Below, piece by piece: positions 12,764 through 25,900 of a stretch of DNA of 64,000 nt. The DNA is taken from assembly GCA_022829145.1 (NCBI GenBank), contig CM040743.1:37419905-37483904 (forward strand). The letters run 5' to 3'. The translations under genes and the position numbers were made by a program. This DNA is from Albula goreensis (taxonomy: Eukaryota; Chordata; Actinopteri; Albuliformes; Albulidae). Every line of letters starts with the position of its first letter. The stretch's first letter is position 1. The notes beneath the pieces are model-generated. The model searched no databases. It had not been told where the DNA came from and worked only from the letters and a program-made list of their open reading frames with translations.

Positions 12764-13790
12764 ATGTCTTCTCTTTCCAATCAGCAGCCGACGTCTCCAT
12801 TCTCGGAGTACAGTGAGCTGTGCAAGGTGCCTGGCGTACCGCCAGCACAGCCCTCCCAGGCCTGGGGGTGGCAGCAGGGGGAGGCAGTAGCCCCACGGAC
12901 CACTGGGGGGTCCCCAAGGGCCACCAGGCTGACCGACGAGGACAAGCTGTGCTTCTTCGAGGGGCCAGCAGGAGGGGTAGGTGGCGCAGACTCAGAACTG
13001 AAGGTGCCGGGCCGGCTGGGCAGTGCAGGGGACAGTCCCGAGAGCCCCTACTCTTCTTCGCCCTCGCCTGCCTCACCTGGGAAACCGCCCACCCTGCTGG
13101 GCTGCGGCAACAATGGAGTATCACCAACATCTCGTGCGCTGCCCACTAATGTGTCACCAGACCAATCCCGTCCTGCCACATGGAATCCCACCTTTGGAGG
13201 GTTGCCTGAGACAGGCCTAAAGAACCCCCCTGGCCAGGCTCCGCCCAACTACCACGCCCTCGGCATCGTCAACGACAATTATCTGGAGGGCAGGGCTGAC
13301 GCGCTGGGAGCATCCTCTGAGGAGAGTGATGAGGACGCAGGGCCGTACCTGAGGGGAATGCCAGAGGGGCAGGGCAAGGCTGCAAAGTCCCCGCTCACGT
13401 CCACGCCCTCACCCATGCCTGCCGGCCCCCAGCCACACGACAAGCTCCCAGGTGGGTTGGGTAAGCCGTCCTCGCCAGGTGACGGACTCCCCCACCTCCA
13501 GTCCTTCACCACGAAGCCTTCCCTCACTGTGGCCAATGAGCAGCCTCCAACCCCACCTCCAGCCGCCACCTTAAAGAATGACCTTGGTCAGGGGGTGGGG
13601 CTGAGCTCATACCCCGCCCCAACCCCCTCCCCCTTCCCGCCATTTCAGAAGGATGTTGGGGGTTTTGCAGGTACCACTGTGGCTGAAGGCCTTGGGTTTG
13701 TTCTCTCAGGGAAAGACCAGGGCCTCCCCTTGCCCGCCCCCATTGGTGGCCAGACTGTCAGCAGTGTCAGAGCCAATGGCAGCATGGAGG
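12764..13790 (+). CDS. map4: map4 first coding exon of this isoform: Ser/Pro-rich projection domain
   Basis: The 342 codons start [19 protein letters not shown] and are rich in Ser, Pro and Gly, with many SP and TP sites and an acidic [12 protein letters not shown] patch. An in-frame TGA at 12746-12748 makes 12764 the first in-frame start, and A at -3 gives a fair initiation context. The donor GTAGGT at 13791 leaves phase 1, matching the next exon. I do not recognise the sequence as a known domain; assignment to map4 rests on frame, strand, position and composition. Confidence 0.75.
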
Positions 13791-16700
13791 GTAGGTGATG
13801 TCATCAGTGCTGGCCTTCCACTGTGCAGAAATCTGCCTGGATCTGTGTAAGAGAAGGAGGTTGCTGAAAGATCCCACAGACTGTGTGTGGGTGTGTGTGT
13901 TTATTGTGTTTGTATGTGTGTATGTATAGTGGGAGGGATCTTGTGTGGAGGTCTAGAATTGTGCTTTCTTGAATAGCTTCCATATTAATGATAAAGAGCT
14001 CAGCTAAGAATGCTTAAAGTGTGATGAGAAAGGAGAGGTAGGCTCTGTTTGTCTGTATGTCTGTCTGACCATCCGCCCTGTACTCACAGCCCCTGATAAT
14101 ACTCTGGGATGGAGCAGGTACAGACAGACAGAGAGAGAGAAAGAAGGTATGTGCAACAGGAAAAGCGGAGGTGGTGAGGGGGACTGGCAGGAGGAGTTCA
14201 GGAGAAGTGGAGCAAGAGAGTGTCTGTCTGTCCATCTGTCTGTCTGTTCGAACCTCTAAAGCTGGCACAGGCAGAATGAGAGAGTTCAAAGAGAGAGTGT
14301 AATGTTAGAGGGTAGTTGAGGGGGTGTGGCAGCAGGCAGGACAAAGATGGAGCAATAGGATATTGTGAGTGCGCGTCTGTTATGTGTGCGTCTCGGGGAG
14401 ATGGTTTGGATCTAAAGTCGGTGAGACAGACGGCTGTACTCACAGATGAAACCGCCAAGGACAGGCGATCCATCGCCCCCGGCCACCAGCCTGTGCCACC
14501 CCTCCCTCGCCCACAGTACGCACCACGATGAACGCGGTCAGTATCAGTATCACCAGAGCAGTGGGCTGAGGGCTGATCTGGCTGGGTGTATTCGGACACA
14601 GTCCAAAACAGAAGAGCGTCACGGCTTGTTTTGAGGAATGAACGCCGTACACTTAAGTTCCATACACTATATTTTATTACCAACATATCGACCCACAGGT
14701 CTTCATCAGGGCATTTCTAATCATGATCACTTCAATCACCAGCACCTTGTTAAAATTATGTCATGCATTAATTTTATTTTTCCATGGTTCGTTTCTCCAA
14801 ATGGAGTAGAAGAGATGAATGAATTATTTAAGTTTGAGAACTTCAAAAGCAATCCAATAAAGAGGACGAATTTGTGACAAATTCAGACACATTGCATGTA
14901 GTAGTTTTATGCAAAGCCATTATATTACGGAATGCTTTTGATGAATGTTTTTAATGAATGAAGGTCTTTCAGAGACTGAGTCCGTGCACGTCCATGTGGA
15001 CTGCATGCATTCACACAGCACAGCCTCCCAATCACTACACCTGCTTCTGCTAGCGATGGTCTTTGTTTGGGGGGGATGACGTGAGGGAATGCATTGCAGA
15101 TGCTTCGGGGAGACAAAGGAGGCGAAGCAGGAAGTTTGTCTGGATGTGCCGCTGTGTCTGCTGAGCAGAAGGTGCCCGTCTGTGTGTCTGACCCTCTGTC
15201 CTGCACTTTCAGCTCCAGAAAACTCCTCTGGGTATGAGCAGGTACAGACAGACAGCGAGAGAGAGGGAGCAAAAGGTGGAGAGAGTGAGAGATAAGAGAG
15301 GTGGAGAAAAAGAGAGTTGAGCCTGAATTTCAGTATAAATTAGGGATATCCACATTCTCAATTATTTTTATTTCTCTGGTGCAATTAGAAACTGTGAGTG
15401 GAGTGTGATGTGTTACGTCTATGGCCATGATAAGTTTTGGCTTTCCACTGTTGAGAGATGATATGCAGGTGGCTTGTGTGAGTTGTTTATGTGTGCGAGT
15501 GCATGGGTGTGTGTTTGTATGTATGGTTTGTGGTGCTGTAAGCATCTGCAGCACAGCTGTAGTGTTGACGCACTTCAGTGATACTGCGTTGGTCTGACCC
15601 CTGCTGCCATCTCAGAGGTTGAGCTCAAGGCATGTCACCACACCATGTTGCTATGACATCATCCAACCATCCTAGTGGAGTATAGCTATGCAACTTGAGT
15701 GGGGTGGACAGGAAAATCACAGGTGCCAGACCATGAGTTTGAACCAAAATGGCATTCTGTCAGATGGAGGACAGTGTGGACATAATTTGGAAATAACCAC
15801 GGTTGCGCATTTTTTTAAAGCCAGTTAAAATAAAAATGCCCCCAGCCAATGATGGTTTTAGAATTTTTTCAGGAGACATTTTGTCCAGAGAGAACTGATG
15901 AGTTTTAGACTGTATGCTGGTGTCTGCTTTTGTTCCTGAGATTTAACATCCAGAGTTCAAGAACAATGTGAATCCTCCCAACCAATTCATAACTTGTTGT
16001 TATGGAAACAGTTGTTCAATCTGTTAACCTTAGTTTTGAAATGAAAACTATCTATTCTAGTCTACACTGCTGCTTTTATTTGAATTGATCTTAAAGGTTA
16101 GTGTTTTTGCACTCCAGCATCAGTCACCCTGTCATTGCAGTTCTGCTGAAACATTATGTGGAGAAAGCGTGTACCCAAAAGTTCCTCATGCTGTAAACAA
16201 ACCATGAATGAAATGAATGCTCAGGCAGACATTACTTGTTTCCCAGAGACTATGTTTTTTTCACATCTTCTGTCTGTGTCCTCCAGCCAGTGTGACTAGG
16301 CTGTCTACTAAGTTTACACAAGCCCTCTGTAGTCATCACTGGGCAACATGCAAATCGATCTGCATAACACTGCCATGATTAATAGCGACACAACATCCTG
16401 GCAGTTTGAGTAACTACAGTCAAGTTCAATAACTTCATTTGGGGGATTAAATGAAAACACACCACAGTGTTTTTGAGGAAGATTTTGGCATGCTCTTCTT
16501 CTGAATGAGAGTGACAATGGTTGTCCAGAGTTTTATCTTATAATTAGTGATACATGTGACAGTGCTCTGCTCCTCTTAGGTATGATTTTGATGTGTAATT
16601 GAAAAGGTGTGCCTTTACATTAGGAATTATCACATTTTTTTCTTTGGCAGGCTGTCATATTTAAACCAGCAGACTGTAGGTTGAAACTTTGGTGAAACTC

Positions 16701-16896
16701 CACATCACTGCTGGTCACCTGACCACTTACGAACAGCCAGTCATGCTTCAAATGACCCCCTAAGAAAGCTCTTTCCAACAAACGTCATACTTGCTTGTCT
16801 GGGTGTTGCTATGTCATTCGTGCTAAAACCCTGTGTTTTTCTGTCTTTCATCATTTCCATTCCCTGCATGTCTCCCTGTCTCACCCCCTCCTTTTC

Positions 16897-16936
<40 letters not shown>

Positions 16937-19900
16937 ACTGTGTTCCATGCTCCCCTCATGGATTGTTTGTCTTCTTTTTTTGGGGGAGTGCAGCGACGGG
17001 TTATGTAAGAAGCAGCCCCCAGTTCCACAATGTGATTTTTGTCAGCCAGAGGCTCTGTCCCTTTTGTACCCCCACTAATCTGTCTCCTGTCTGTGTGCAC
17101 TGACTGACCTCAACATCAAAAAAAAAAAACTCGTATCCCCAAAACGACAACAGAAATTACACAATCATTGAGGCAAGTATCATCTTCCTGTATCAAATGT
17201 ACAGATTATTTTATGCTGACACCAATATGCAGACTAAGGGATTTTTGTTGAATTGTATCTGATGACTGCGGGAATCCCTGCCTCTCCCCCACAGCCAGGT
17301 GCCCCTTTTTGCCTGTATTTCATTTATGTTCATGAGGATCACTTCAGTACATCACTGAATCAGACGCTGAATCAGTAGTAAAACTTTCTCTCCCTCACAT
17401 TACATCTGCTACTGATCCGTGAATTTCACAGCGGATGCAAGAAGATGATCACAGATCTCAGCGATAGCTGTTTGTTGGTGGCCAAATGTGCTGACCTGTG
17501 TCAACATTTGGTTACATTAAGAGGTGATTCATTCTCAGGGCTGATACAGCATTTTCTGCCAGATTACGCACACTGTCATTTTCCTGAGATGGGAGACTGT
17601 GATGGCTGTTGGCTTTTTCACTCAAGATTCAGTCAAGAGTCATCTAACATTTCATTTACCCATCACAGACTGCTGGACTGTTGCCTCAGATGCTTTCAGT
17701 GAGAAGGCTTGAAACGAAGATTTGTTGGCTGCTGAGTGGCCCATCCTGCTAAGACACTCAACCCTAATTTGTGGATGTACCCCATGGTCTGGTGCTGAAT
17801 TTTCACTTTGCTTGAACATACTGAACGTGGTTGCAACATATTGCCCCAAGACGTTCATCTGTTTCACTGTAGACTAAAAGAAGCTCTGCGATTCGTAGCA
17901 TAAGGAAAGCTCCCTCCAGAGAAAATTTGTTGGCATTACCCTGAATTGACAGACGACATAGCTGCAGTGCAGCGGATCTTAAATACATGGCAAGAGCCCT
18001 CCAATGGATGTTCACGATTTGCTCAGAAACCATCTTTTTTTACTTTTTTTGTTGCAAGCACTGTCAAATACCAAATCTTGGAGGGGGCAGGTGCACGGAG
18101 ATGTAAATAAGGCATTCCCCATGTATAAATAAGCAGGCGAGTTATGATCCTCCAGCAGTCGGGTTGTTTTCTCTTAAACTTATTTATTCATTTCTGCTGT
18201 TTACAGTATTGCCATTGGCTGTTTTTGAATCCTGCATTTCCATCTTATTTAAATAGAGCTGTGCTTCAGCAAGCGCGGTAATACAGTAAGAGGACTCTGG
18301 GAGGGTTCTGGAAGGTCAGGGCAGAGATGGGGCAGGCAGCGCATCTCTGGGAACCCGTGGGCTCTCTGTGGTTCTTTGGACCATCAGGTCAGAGTGTTCC
18401 AGATGGCAGGAAACAGCTGTGCTGCCAGGGGGTGTGGCCAGATGTAGTGCAGGAACACACCAGTGGGGCTGATTGGGGATAGGGACTAGCTAGGGGCCAG
18501 GGCCAATCGGGATGACTCTGTAAGCTGTCGTTTACCGGTGCCCTCCTGTCTGGTAATAACGTCTGTCTGATGTGTAAATGTACGTTGTGTGATTCCTTTT
18601 TGTGTGCATACGTGGCTGTCCACGGTAGTTTCCCACACAGTGATTCAGTTGTAATACCTGGAACTGGCACTAGACTGCAGTTTTTTCTTACGCTCTTGAG
18701 TATATACTATGGGACTTATCCCAAGGACTGATCGTAGCACCTGTGGCACAGTTGTAAAAAAAGTTGGCTTATTTGTGGGTGTGGTTGGGTTTTGGTGTCA
18801 TTATAGCCAATTTTTGCCTTTTCTCCCTTTAATATATATTGTCCAGGAGGTACAGAGTCACCACATGTGTGCTCATGGTACCTCAAATAAGCCTCTTCAG
18901 TCAAATTGTGTTAAGAGAGTCTGCAAGTGATGTGCGGTCCTGCTTTGTTTTTTTAATCTTGATCTACCAAGAGTTAAAAAAAACAGCCTTACTGTTACAG
19001 TGAAAATATCAATACACACTGTACCCAGAGAGACATTTAACAAAAATTTTCAAATGTGATATTTCCTTTTCCCCTTAAGTCAAGCACCGTATCTTGTAAA
19101 TTTTTACATCATCACTGAACAAGCTGTCTGAGGCTCATATGGCACATTGGCTAGACCATAATGCATACCCCATTTCATTGTCGCTCTCATAAGTTATTAG
19201 CTTGGTGTCATTTTATTTCATGGCAAGCTTTAATTAAGCTAAAATGGATAATGTGATCATTCTGATTCCAATGTTCCAATTGAATACTTTTAAATACAGA
19301 ATCAGTAAGAGTAACCAGTGCAGGACAAACCCTGAACTTTTTGGGGGCTGTACTGGGTAGACAAATGGGATGCTTTGGTTGAAGTTGATATTTTGTCAGT
19401 TGTGGTTTCATTCTACGTTTACATTTATCAGGAGCGACATACACAGTTTACACTTCTAAACACTGTTTGTAGAGCTGATTATCTTACTGAAGCAATTTAG
19501 GTTGAGTGCTGTGCTCAAGGGTACAACAGCAGTGTCCTATGTAGGAATTGAACCCACCATATGTTTGTTGGAAGCTGAGCTACATAACCACTATACTACA
19601 CTGCTGTCCATTATAATGCGGGTTTACATGCATTTACATGTTCATTTTTGCCTTTTTTTTGCCTGTTTCCGCAGTGAAAAACGAGAAAACAGACAAACCA
19701 GAGAAAATGGACAGCTTCCCGAAGATGGAGAAAATGGACTTGTTTGAGAAGGAAGACAAGCTTGAGAAGAAGGATAAACAGGAGAAGGTGGAAAAGATGA
19801 GCAGCTCCCCGATGATCGATAAGTTTGACATGTTCGATAAGGCAGACAAGCAGGAAAAGGTGGATAAGGGGCATGAGTTGGCGAAAGCAGACAAGGAGGA

Positions 19901-22900
19901 GAAGTGGGACATGGTAGAGAAGATGGAGAAAACAGACAAAATGGAGACTGCTGAGAAAGTGAACAAAGACAAAGAGATGGTGGACAAAGAGAAAGAGAAA
20001 ATAGAGAAAGAGAAAATAGAGAAAGAGAAGATGGAGAAAGAGAAGATGGAGAAGGAGAAGATGGAGAGAGAGAAGATAGAGAAGGAGAAGATGGAGAAGG
20101 AGAAGATGGACAAAGAAAAAGAGAAGATGGAGAAAGAGAAGATGGAAAAAGAGAAGGAAAAGATGGAAAAGGAGAAGGAAAAGATGGAAAAAGAGAAAGA
20201 AAAGATGGACAAAGACAAGGAGAAGGTGGACAAAGACAAAGAAAAGGCTGAGAAAGACAAGGTTGAGAAAGTGGACCAGCAGGAGAAGGGCAAGAAAGTG
20301 AACGATAAACCCGACAAGAAAGAGAATGGAGTGAAGACTGAGAAAACAACAGCAAAAGCAGCTGGTAAATCTCCAGCAGCTAATGGGACCAGTGCAGCGC
20401 CAAACAAGGACCTGCCCAGCCCTGATAAGAAGACTAAGGTAAGCCAGGGGAAAGGAGATGGAGACTGCCATGATGTTCTCGGTGCTTTGCAGCCTCTACA
20501 AGGTCTGTGCGTGTGTTTGTGTGTGTGCTTCAGAACTGGGGTCTGAACATTTCCCTTTTTGTTTAAGCTATCCAACAGCGTCTGCATTACCAGATAATGT
20601 AATGTTTAAAAATGTATTCATTTTTCTAGGTTGTAAAAGTTTTGACTAGAGTGCTGCATTTCTTAAGTATGTGTTTATGAGCCCCTTTTCAGAGCGCATG
20701 GTTATTTTTTCAGCTTAAAGGTTTATTTTGAATTAGTCTAAAGTCTGTTTAGTTGCTGCTTCGGTTTATGATTTATGCTGCTTTGCTGCTTTGGCCCTGT
20801 TATTACCTGTGTTTGCATTTTGTTTTCCGTTTTTACCCTCTTCTTTTATCCCCATCTTTGTTTTTTTTTTTGCAATGCCGTCCATCCCTCAGCCTGCTGT
20901 CGGGGCAGCCAAAGCGAGCTCCGCCAAAACGCGGCCAGCCTCGCTGCCCGCAGGGGCCGCTGGCGCCGCCCCCAAACGCCCATCCCCTACCTCCAACACC
21001 GCCTCTGCGGCCCCTGTCAAAAAAAGCCCTGCCCCCAAGGCCACCACTCCCACCACTGGTGCCAAGCGGCCCTTGCCCACAGCTAGCCGCCCCTCCACCA
21101 CCTCCACAGCCACAGCCCGTGAGGTCAAGCCCAAGGTGAGTCCAGCCACGCCCCCTCTCTCTCACTCTCTGACCATGTCTGAAAACTCTGAAGTCGCATC
21201 CTTCCATCGTTAGCCTCATCTGTAGAGCATGGTTGTCGAGCTAAAATCAATATGTTGGAACACTCCCCCGCTCAGTCAACTATTTACTTCAGCTACTTAC
21301 TTCAGATCAGTGAAGTGATGAAAGGAAGGCTGGAGGTGGCAGGATGCTACTTAGGAGTATTGGGACAGGACTCCTGTAGTCATCCTCCTCACATACACTC
21401 TGCTTCCCCTGCAGTGAATGTTGGGCTGTAGGGACTCTTCTCTGTCACTGTGCTGTCACACTTTCAGTGACCACCTTGCCCCAGGTTTCCCCCCTCCACC
21501 CTCAGCCTGTGTGCCCCTGGGCCAATGTCTCTTCTGTGACTTCTGTCTTGTTCCTGTCCTCATGCCTGCCGTTTATGTGTCGGTCAAGCAAGCCTCACTT
21601 GCCACACTGGTAACTGTGAAACGGACTACCCTCTCACTATGCGGTGTAACTCCTCCCATTCTTCAGGGATGTGCCTTGCAATTAAAATAATGGTCAGTCA
21701 CTACCTCTGAGTAATCCTACACAAAAGAGTGAGTGGCGAGAAGAAAAACTGCCTGAGCCAGCCACATGCAGTTGATGTTGTAGTTGTTGACATTTTGGGG
21801 TGTGCTGCCATCAGGATACAGGAAGCCTAGGTCAGCATACGTTAGCAAGACGTTATCTGAATATTATGAAACACCAGCATTTGAAAGTTGTGAGAGTACT
21901 CAACCCCACTTTTGGGATCTCAGCTCCTCCTTGCTTCCTCCCAAGCCATTAAGGAACTATTCAGTGTTGAGGGCCATTAACTGACTAACAAAAGCTGAGG
22001 CTCAGGGATGAAATCCAACTGGAGCAAGTTCTTTACCTTTTTGTACTCACATTGGTCACTGGTCTTGCAGTGTTGTTAGCCATGACTACATCACTGTTTC
22101 TCATGTAACTCATTTGGATTCTCTAATGTTCTCTTTCATTGCTGGATAAAAGCATCTGTAGATGAATGTCATGTAACTTTCAGCTCTCACACACAAGGGC
22201 TAAATACCCTGCCCCTCTCCACTTCTGAGTTTGTGTTTGAAGAGGGAGGGAAGTCTGTCCAGGTTGCATATATAAATAGTAATGATGCACTAGACACTTC
22301 CTGTCCTATATAGACACAGTGCTTATACCACAGCTGTAGTACTTCATCTTTGGAGTGTTATCTTTATCTGACAAGACTTCTCATCATCTTAGTGTCGAAA
22401 ACACTGCTCACAGTGGTGGTATCGTTACCAGCACTACGTAACCAAGGGCAACCATAGGAATGGAACAACAGCTGCGGCTCCTCCTCAGGCTGTGGGGGCT
22501 GAGTAAATACCCACAGGGCCTCTGGGGAGATGGGGTGTAGAGTCAGAATGCAAAGGTGAGTGCTGGGAGTTTTTCACAGGGAGGTGATGTGCCCCATGTA
22601 AACCTCACCATGAGGAGAGACAAAGGGGCGGGGCTGTTACAGTAATAAACCGCTGTGCAGATTCATGTCAGCGCCATCTTAGCTGCACCTCTCGGGCACT
22701 GCTGCATGTTCCAACCATGATCATTTTTTTTAATACTTTTAGATTAAAATTACAGAGAATTAGCTGTATATGAGATGTTCAGTACTGGAGAGAACTACAG
22801 AACCTCTTTGTTGCGTATATTTATGAGCATAAAGGGAAGATGGACTCAGATTGTTTCATCTGTATGAATGTTGACGCATGAGCTGAGCCCCTTTCTTTTC

Positions 22901-25900
22901 AAGCTGCACATGTTCTCCCACATTACATGGATTAGACTGTACGTGATCATACATGAAGCTTCCTCCCATGGTCAGCCATCTCCCTGTGGTGGTGAACAGA
23001 TGTAACAACTGGTAGTTTTAAAGGAAAGTGCTACACAATGTACTGTGAGTAGAATATGAGTGAAAGGCTGAGTCAGTTACATTTTGTCAGATAACACCCA
23101 AAGCAACCAGAGCAAAGCAACCTGAAAAATAAGTTGAGGAAACTGGGTAGAGGAATCAGGGTAGAGGTGTGATGAACCTTTGGGAGCCTGCCTGATGACC
23201 GTAAAGACCAGATTGTGAGTTCAACATGAAGTCTCTGTACAGCTGTTGAATTGTGCTATGTCAAAAAATTATTGTGTCCTTTACATCTTGCTCTGAGGGG
23301 GTTTCTAGCTCTTGTTTTTCCCTGTATCTTTCATCTGTCACTCTCTTCAGAATTCCCTGGTCTTTTCTAGCCATCTCCCTCTCTCCACCTTCTCTCCTTC
23401 ACGCCTTTCTTACTTTCATTTCCTTCTTTTTTTGGAACAGACTGAAAGGCGCCCCCCTGTGCCAAAGGCTAATGCAGCTTCATCCACAGCCTCCAAAAAC
23501 GGGACCTCCACCACCACCACCTCTAAAACAACTGGGGCCCCCCGCACACCCCTTTCCACACGCACGTCCAGCAGCGCCCCCTCTCTGCGGCGCAGTGCAC
23601 GTGAGTTCACCCTTGCCCTTGCCCTCACCCCTGCCAACACCCACACCCACACCCACACATTACTTACATCATAATAGCTAATCTGCGCAAGACCAGTGGC
23701 CAGAACTCTCATTAGGCCGGAGCAAGTTCACATTCCACACTGCTGATAAACAGTATGACACAGCACTCCATATTCTCAGTACCGCAAAACTCCAAAAACA
23801 GAACTTTTTTATTGTTACATTTCATTTGAGTTTTGAGTTTGGTCATATGGTGTTTTAAACCCTGTCAGTCATCAACATCAACAATGAAACATTGACTGTA
23901 CATAAATATTGATGCAAGCTTTGTATTCATGCAATTTTGTATTCATCAAATTCCAACTGAAAAAAAAATTGTGGTACATGTTGCTGTGAAGTATGACACT
24001 GGTTTGAGATATAAGGCATAAGCTCATCTCTTTTCCTTGAAAAGGTACTGTAATGTCTCACATTGCTTGTGCGTTATCAGCTGAACGTTGCTGTCATTAT
24101 AGACGACTAAGGGATTCTCAGAACTGTCAGCTGAGACGGCAGTTTGAGAACACCTGAGTCCGTCCATCCTGTGAGGGTTTCACTGCTGGCCATTTACTGC
24201 ATGATTACTGCTGTCTGCCCCACAGCTGCCAAGACTGAGAACAAAGCGGGCGAAACGAAGAAACCCAGCACTGCAAAGACGACACCAGGTAGCACCTCGT
24301 CTCCCTGCGCTTTCATCTTCTCTCACTCTCTGTCTTTGTTTATTCCCCACCTGAGGCTTTCCTCTACTGCTCACCAGAGTTGCACTCGGGTTAGAGAATA
24401 AATAGAAATTAAATTCAGTCACTCAGCAGCTTTAATTTGTGCTTGAGTTTATCGGATTTAATTTTAACAAGCCAAAGTCGCAGGTGCTTTTCAGGATACC
24501 AAGGACTCAATTTGGTAATGATCTCTTGTGACTATTTGAGCCTCAGGCATGGATTGACACTTTGACCAGTCAAGGGCTTTCATTTTTCCTCTCTTAACAA
24601 TCATATTTTAAAATACATCAGCTAGTGAGGATTATTCATGGAAGAATATAATTTGTCATATATTAATAGATAAAATAAATACATAATACATAAATTCTCT
24701 CTCACGCTCTCTCTCTCTCTCTCTCTCTCTAACATGCTGAGAGTCATTTGAGTATTTTTTTTATTTTACCCTCTGGTTTCTGTTTTGGAATGGGTTTATT
24801 TAGTATTTTAGGTTGTTTAGTTCACAGTATGATTATAATGTATGATTATAGAATGATAACAAAGCAATGGCCTGTTTTAAGGGAGTGTTAAATGAAAGGC
24901 TTTTAGAACTCAATGTCTCCATCTATTTGCTCTACCTACAGCTGACAGCAGCCGCCCAAGGACCACCCCTGGCACTGGGGTGGGCAGCACGGCCCGGACC
25001 CGTGCCACCAAACCCGCCACGCCCACCTCTGCCTCCACTGTGCCCGAGAGGAAGCCCCCAGTCCCACGGGCACCCCGATCCTCCGCCCGCCCCAGTACCA
25101 CCACCTCGGCACCGGACGTCAAGAACGCCCGCTCCAAGATCGGCTCCACTGACAACATGAAGCACCAGCCCGGTGGGGGAAAGGTAGGGGGATGGAAGAT
25201 GAGCATCTCCACCGGACTGAACGGAAATGCGAACTCACAATGGTTTATTTCACAGGCCTGAACCCCCTAGTGCACTCACTGTCAGTGTAGGTATAGGGCC
25301 GTCAGTGCTATGCTCCAGCCGATGTAGCTGTGTCTGCCATGCTTAGTATCTTCCTCTGCGCTGTAGCTGTCATTACCTGGATAACACCTCAGTTATCTCA
25401 CCTGACCTATGTTACCCTGTGTGAGCACCTCAACACTCAGCTGTTCTACCCATAATCCTGCTCTGCAGTTAATTATTGCCTTGCCAAATCTAATTTGCAT
25501 CCAGTCCAGCTGTCACCACTTTCCCCTGTACTCTTTCCCTCACTACCTCTCTCTCTCCTCACTTTTTCTTTTTCTCTTTCACTAATAGCTTTCTCTCATG
25601 TGTGTGCACCTCTTCCTTCTAACTGGCAGCACTCTTTGCTTGTCTTGCGAACCTGTCACTAGTAGTCCTGTCACTACTATCTAAACTTTCTGCAAAACAC
25701 CCTTTAAGGAGCTATTACACTGAGTCCTCTGTGATAGATATTTGAACATGGTTTTGTTTTTATGTAGAACAGTGATATACTAGCAGTATACGTAGCGAAC
25801 AATGCTTCACTTGCCCCAGAAAGAGACGATGGGAAGGTATGAACCATACCACATCCTCTTACCAAAATCTTGGTTTGATTGCTCTTCCGTTCTTTATCCA

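Noticed and set aside
19611-20587. Three antisense frames of 237-317 codons
   Set aside because: They mirror the GA-rich Lys/Glu exon, where the lack of T on the plus strand prevents stop codons. Their Ser/Phe/Leu-only composition and the conserved plus-strand splice frame show they are shadows.
20833-21219. Gly- or Pro-rich overlapping frames over map4 exon 3
   Set aside because: Other frames of a GC-rich exon. Only the frame joining its neighbours in phase encodes MAP4-like sequence.
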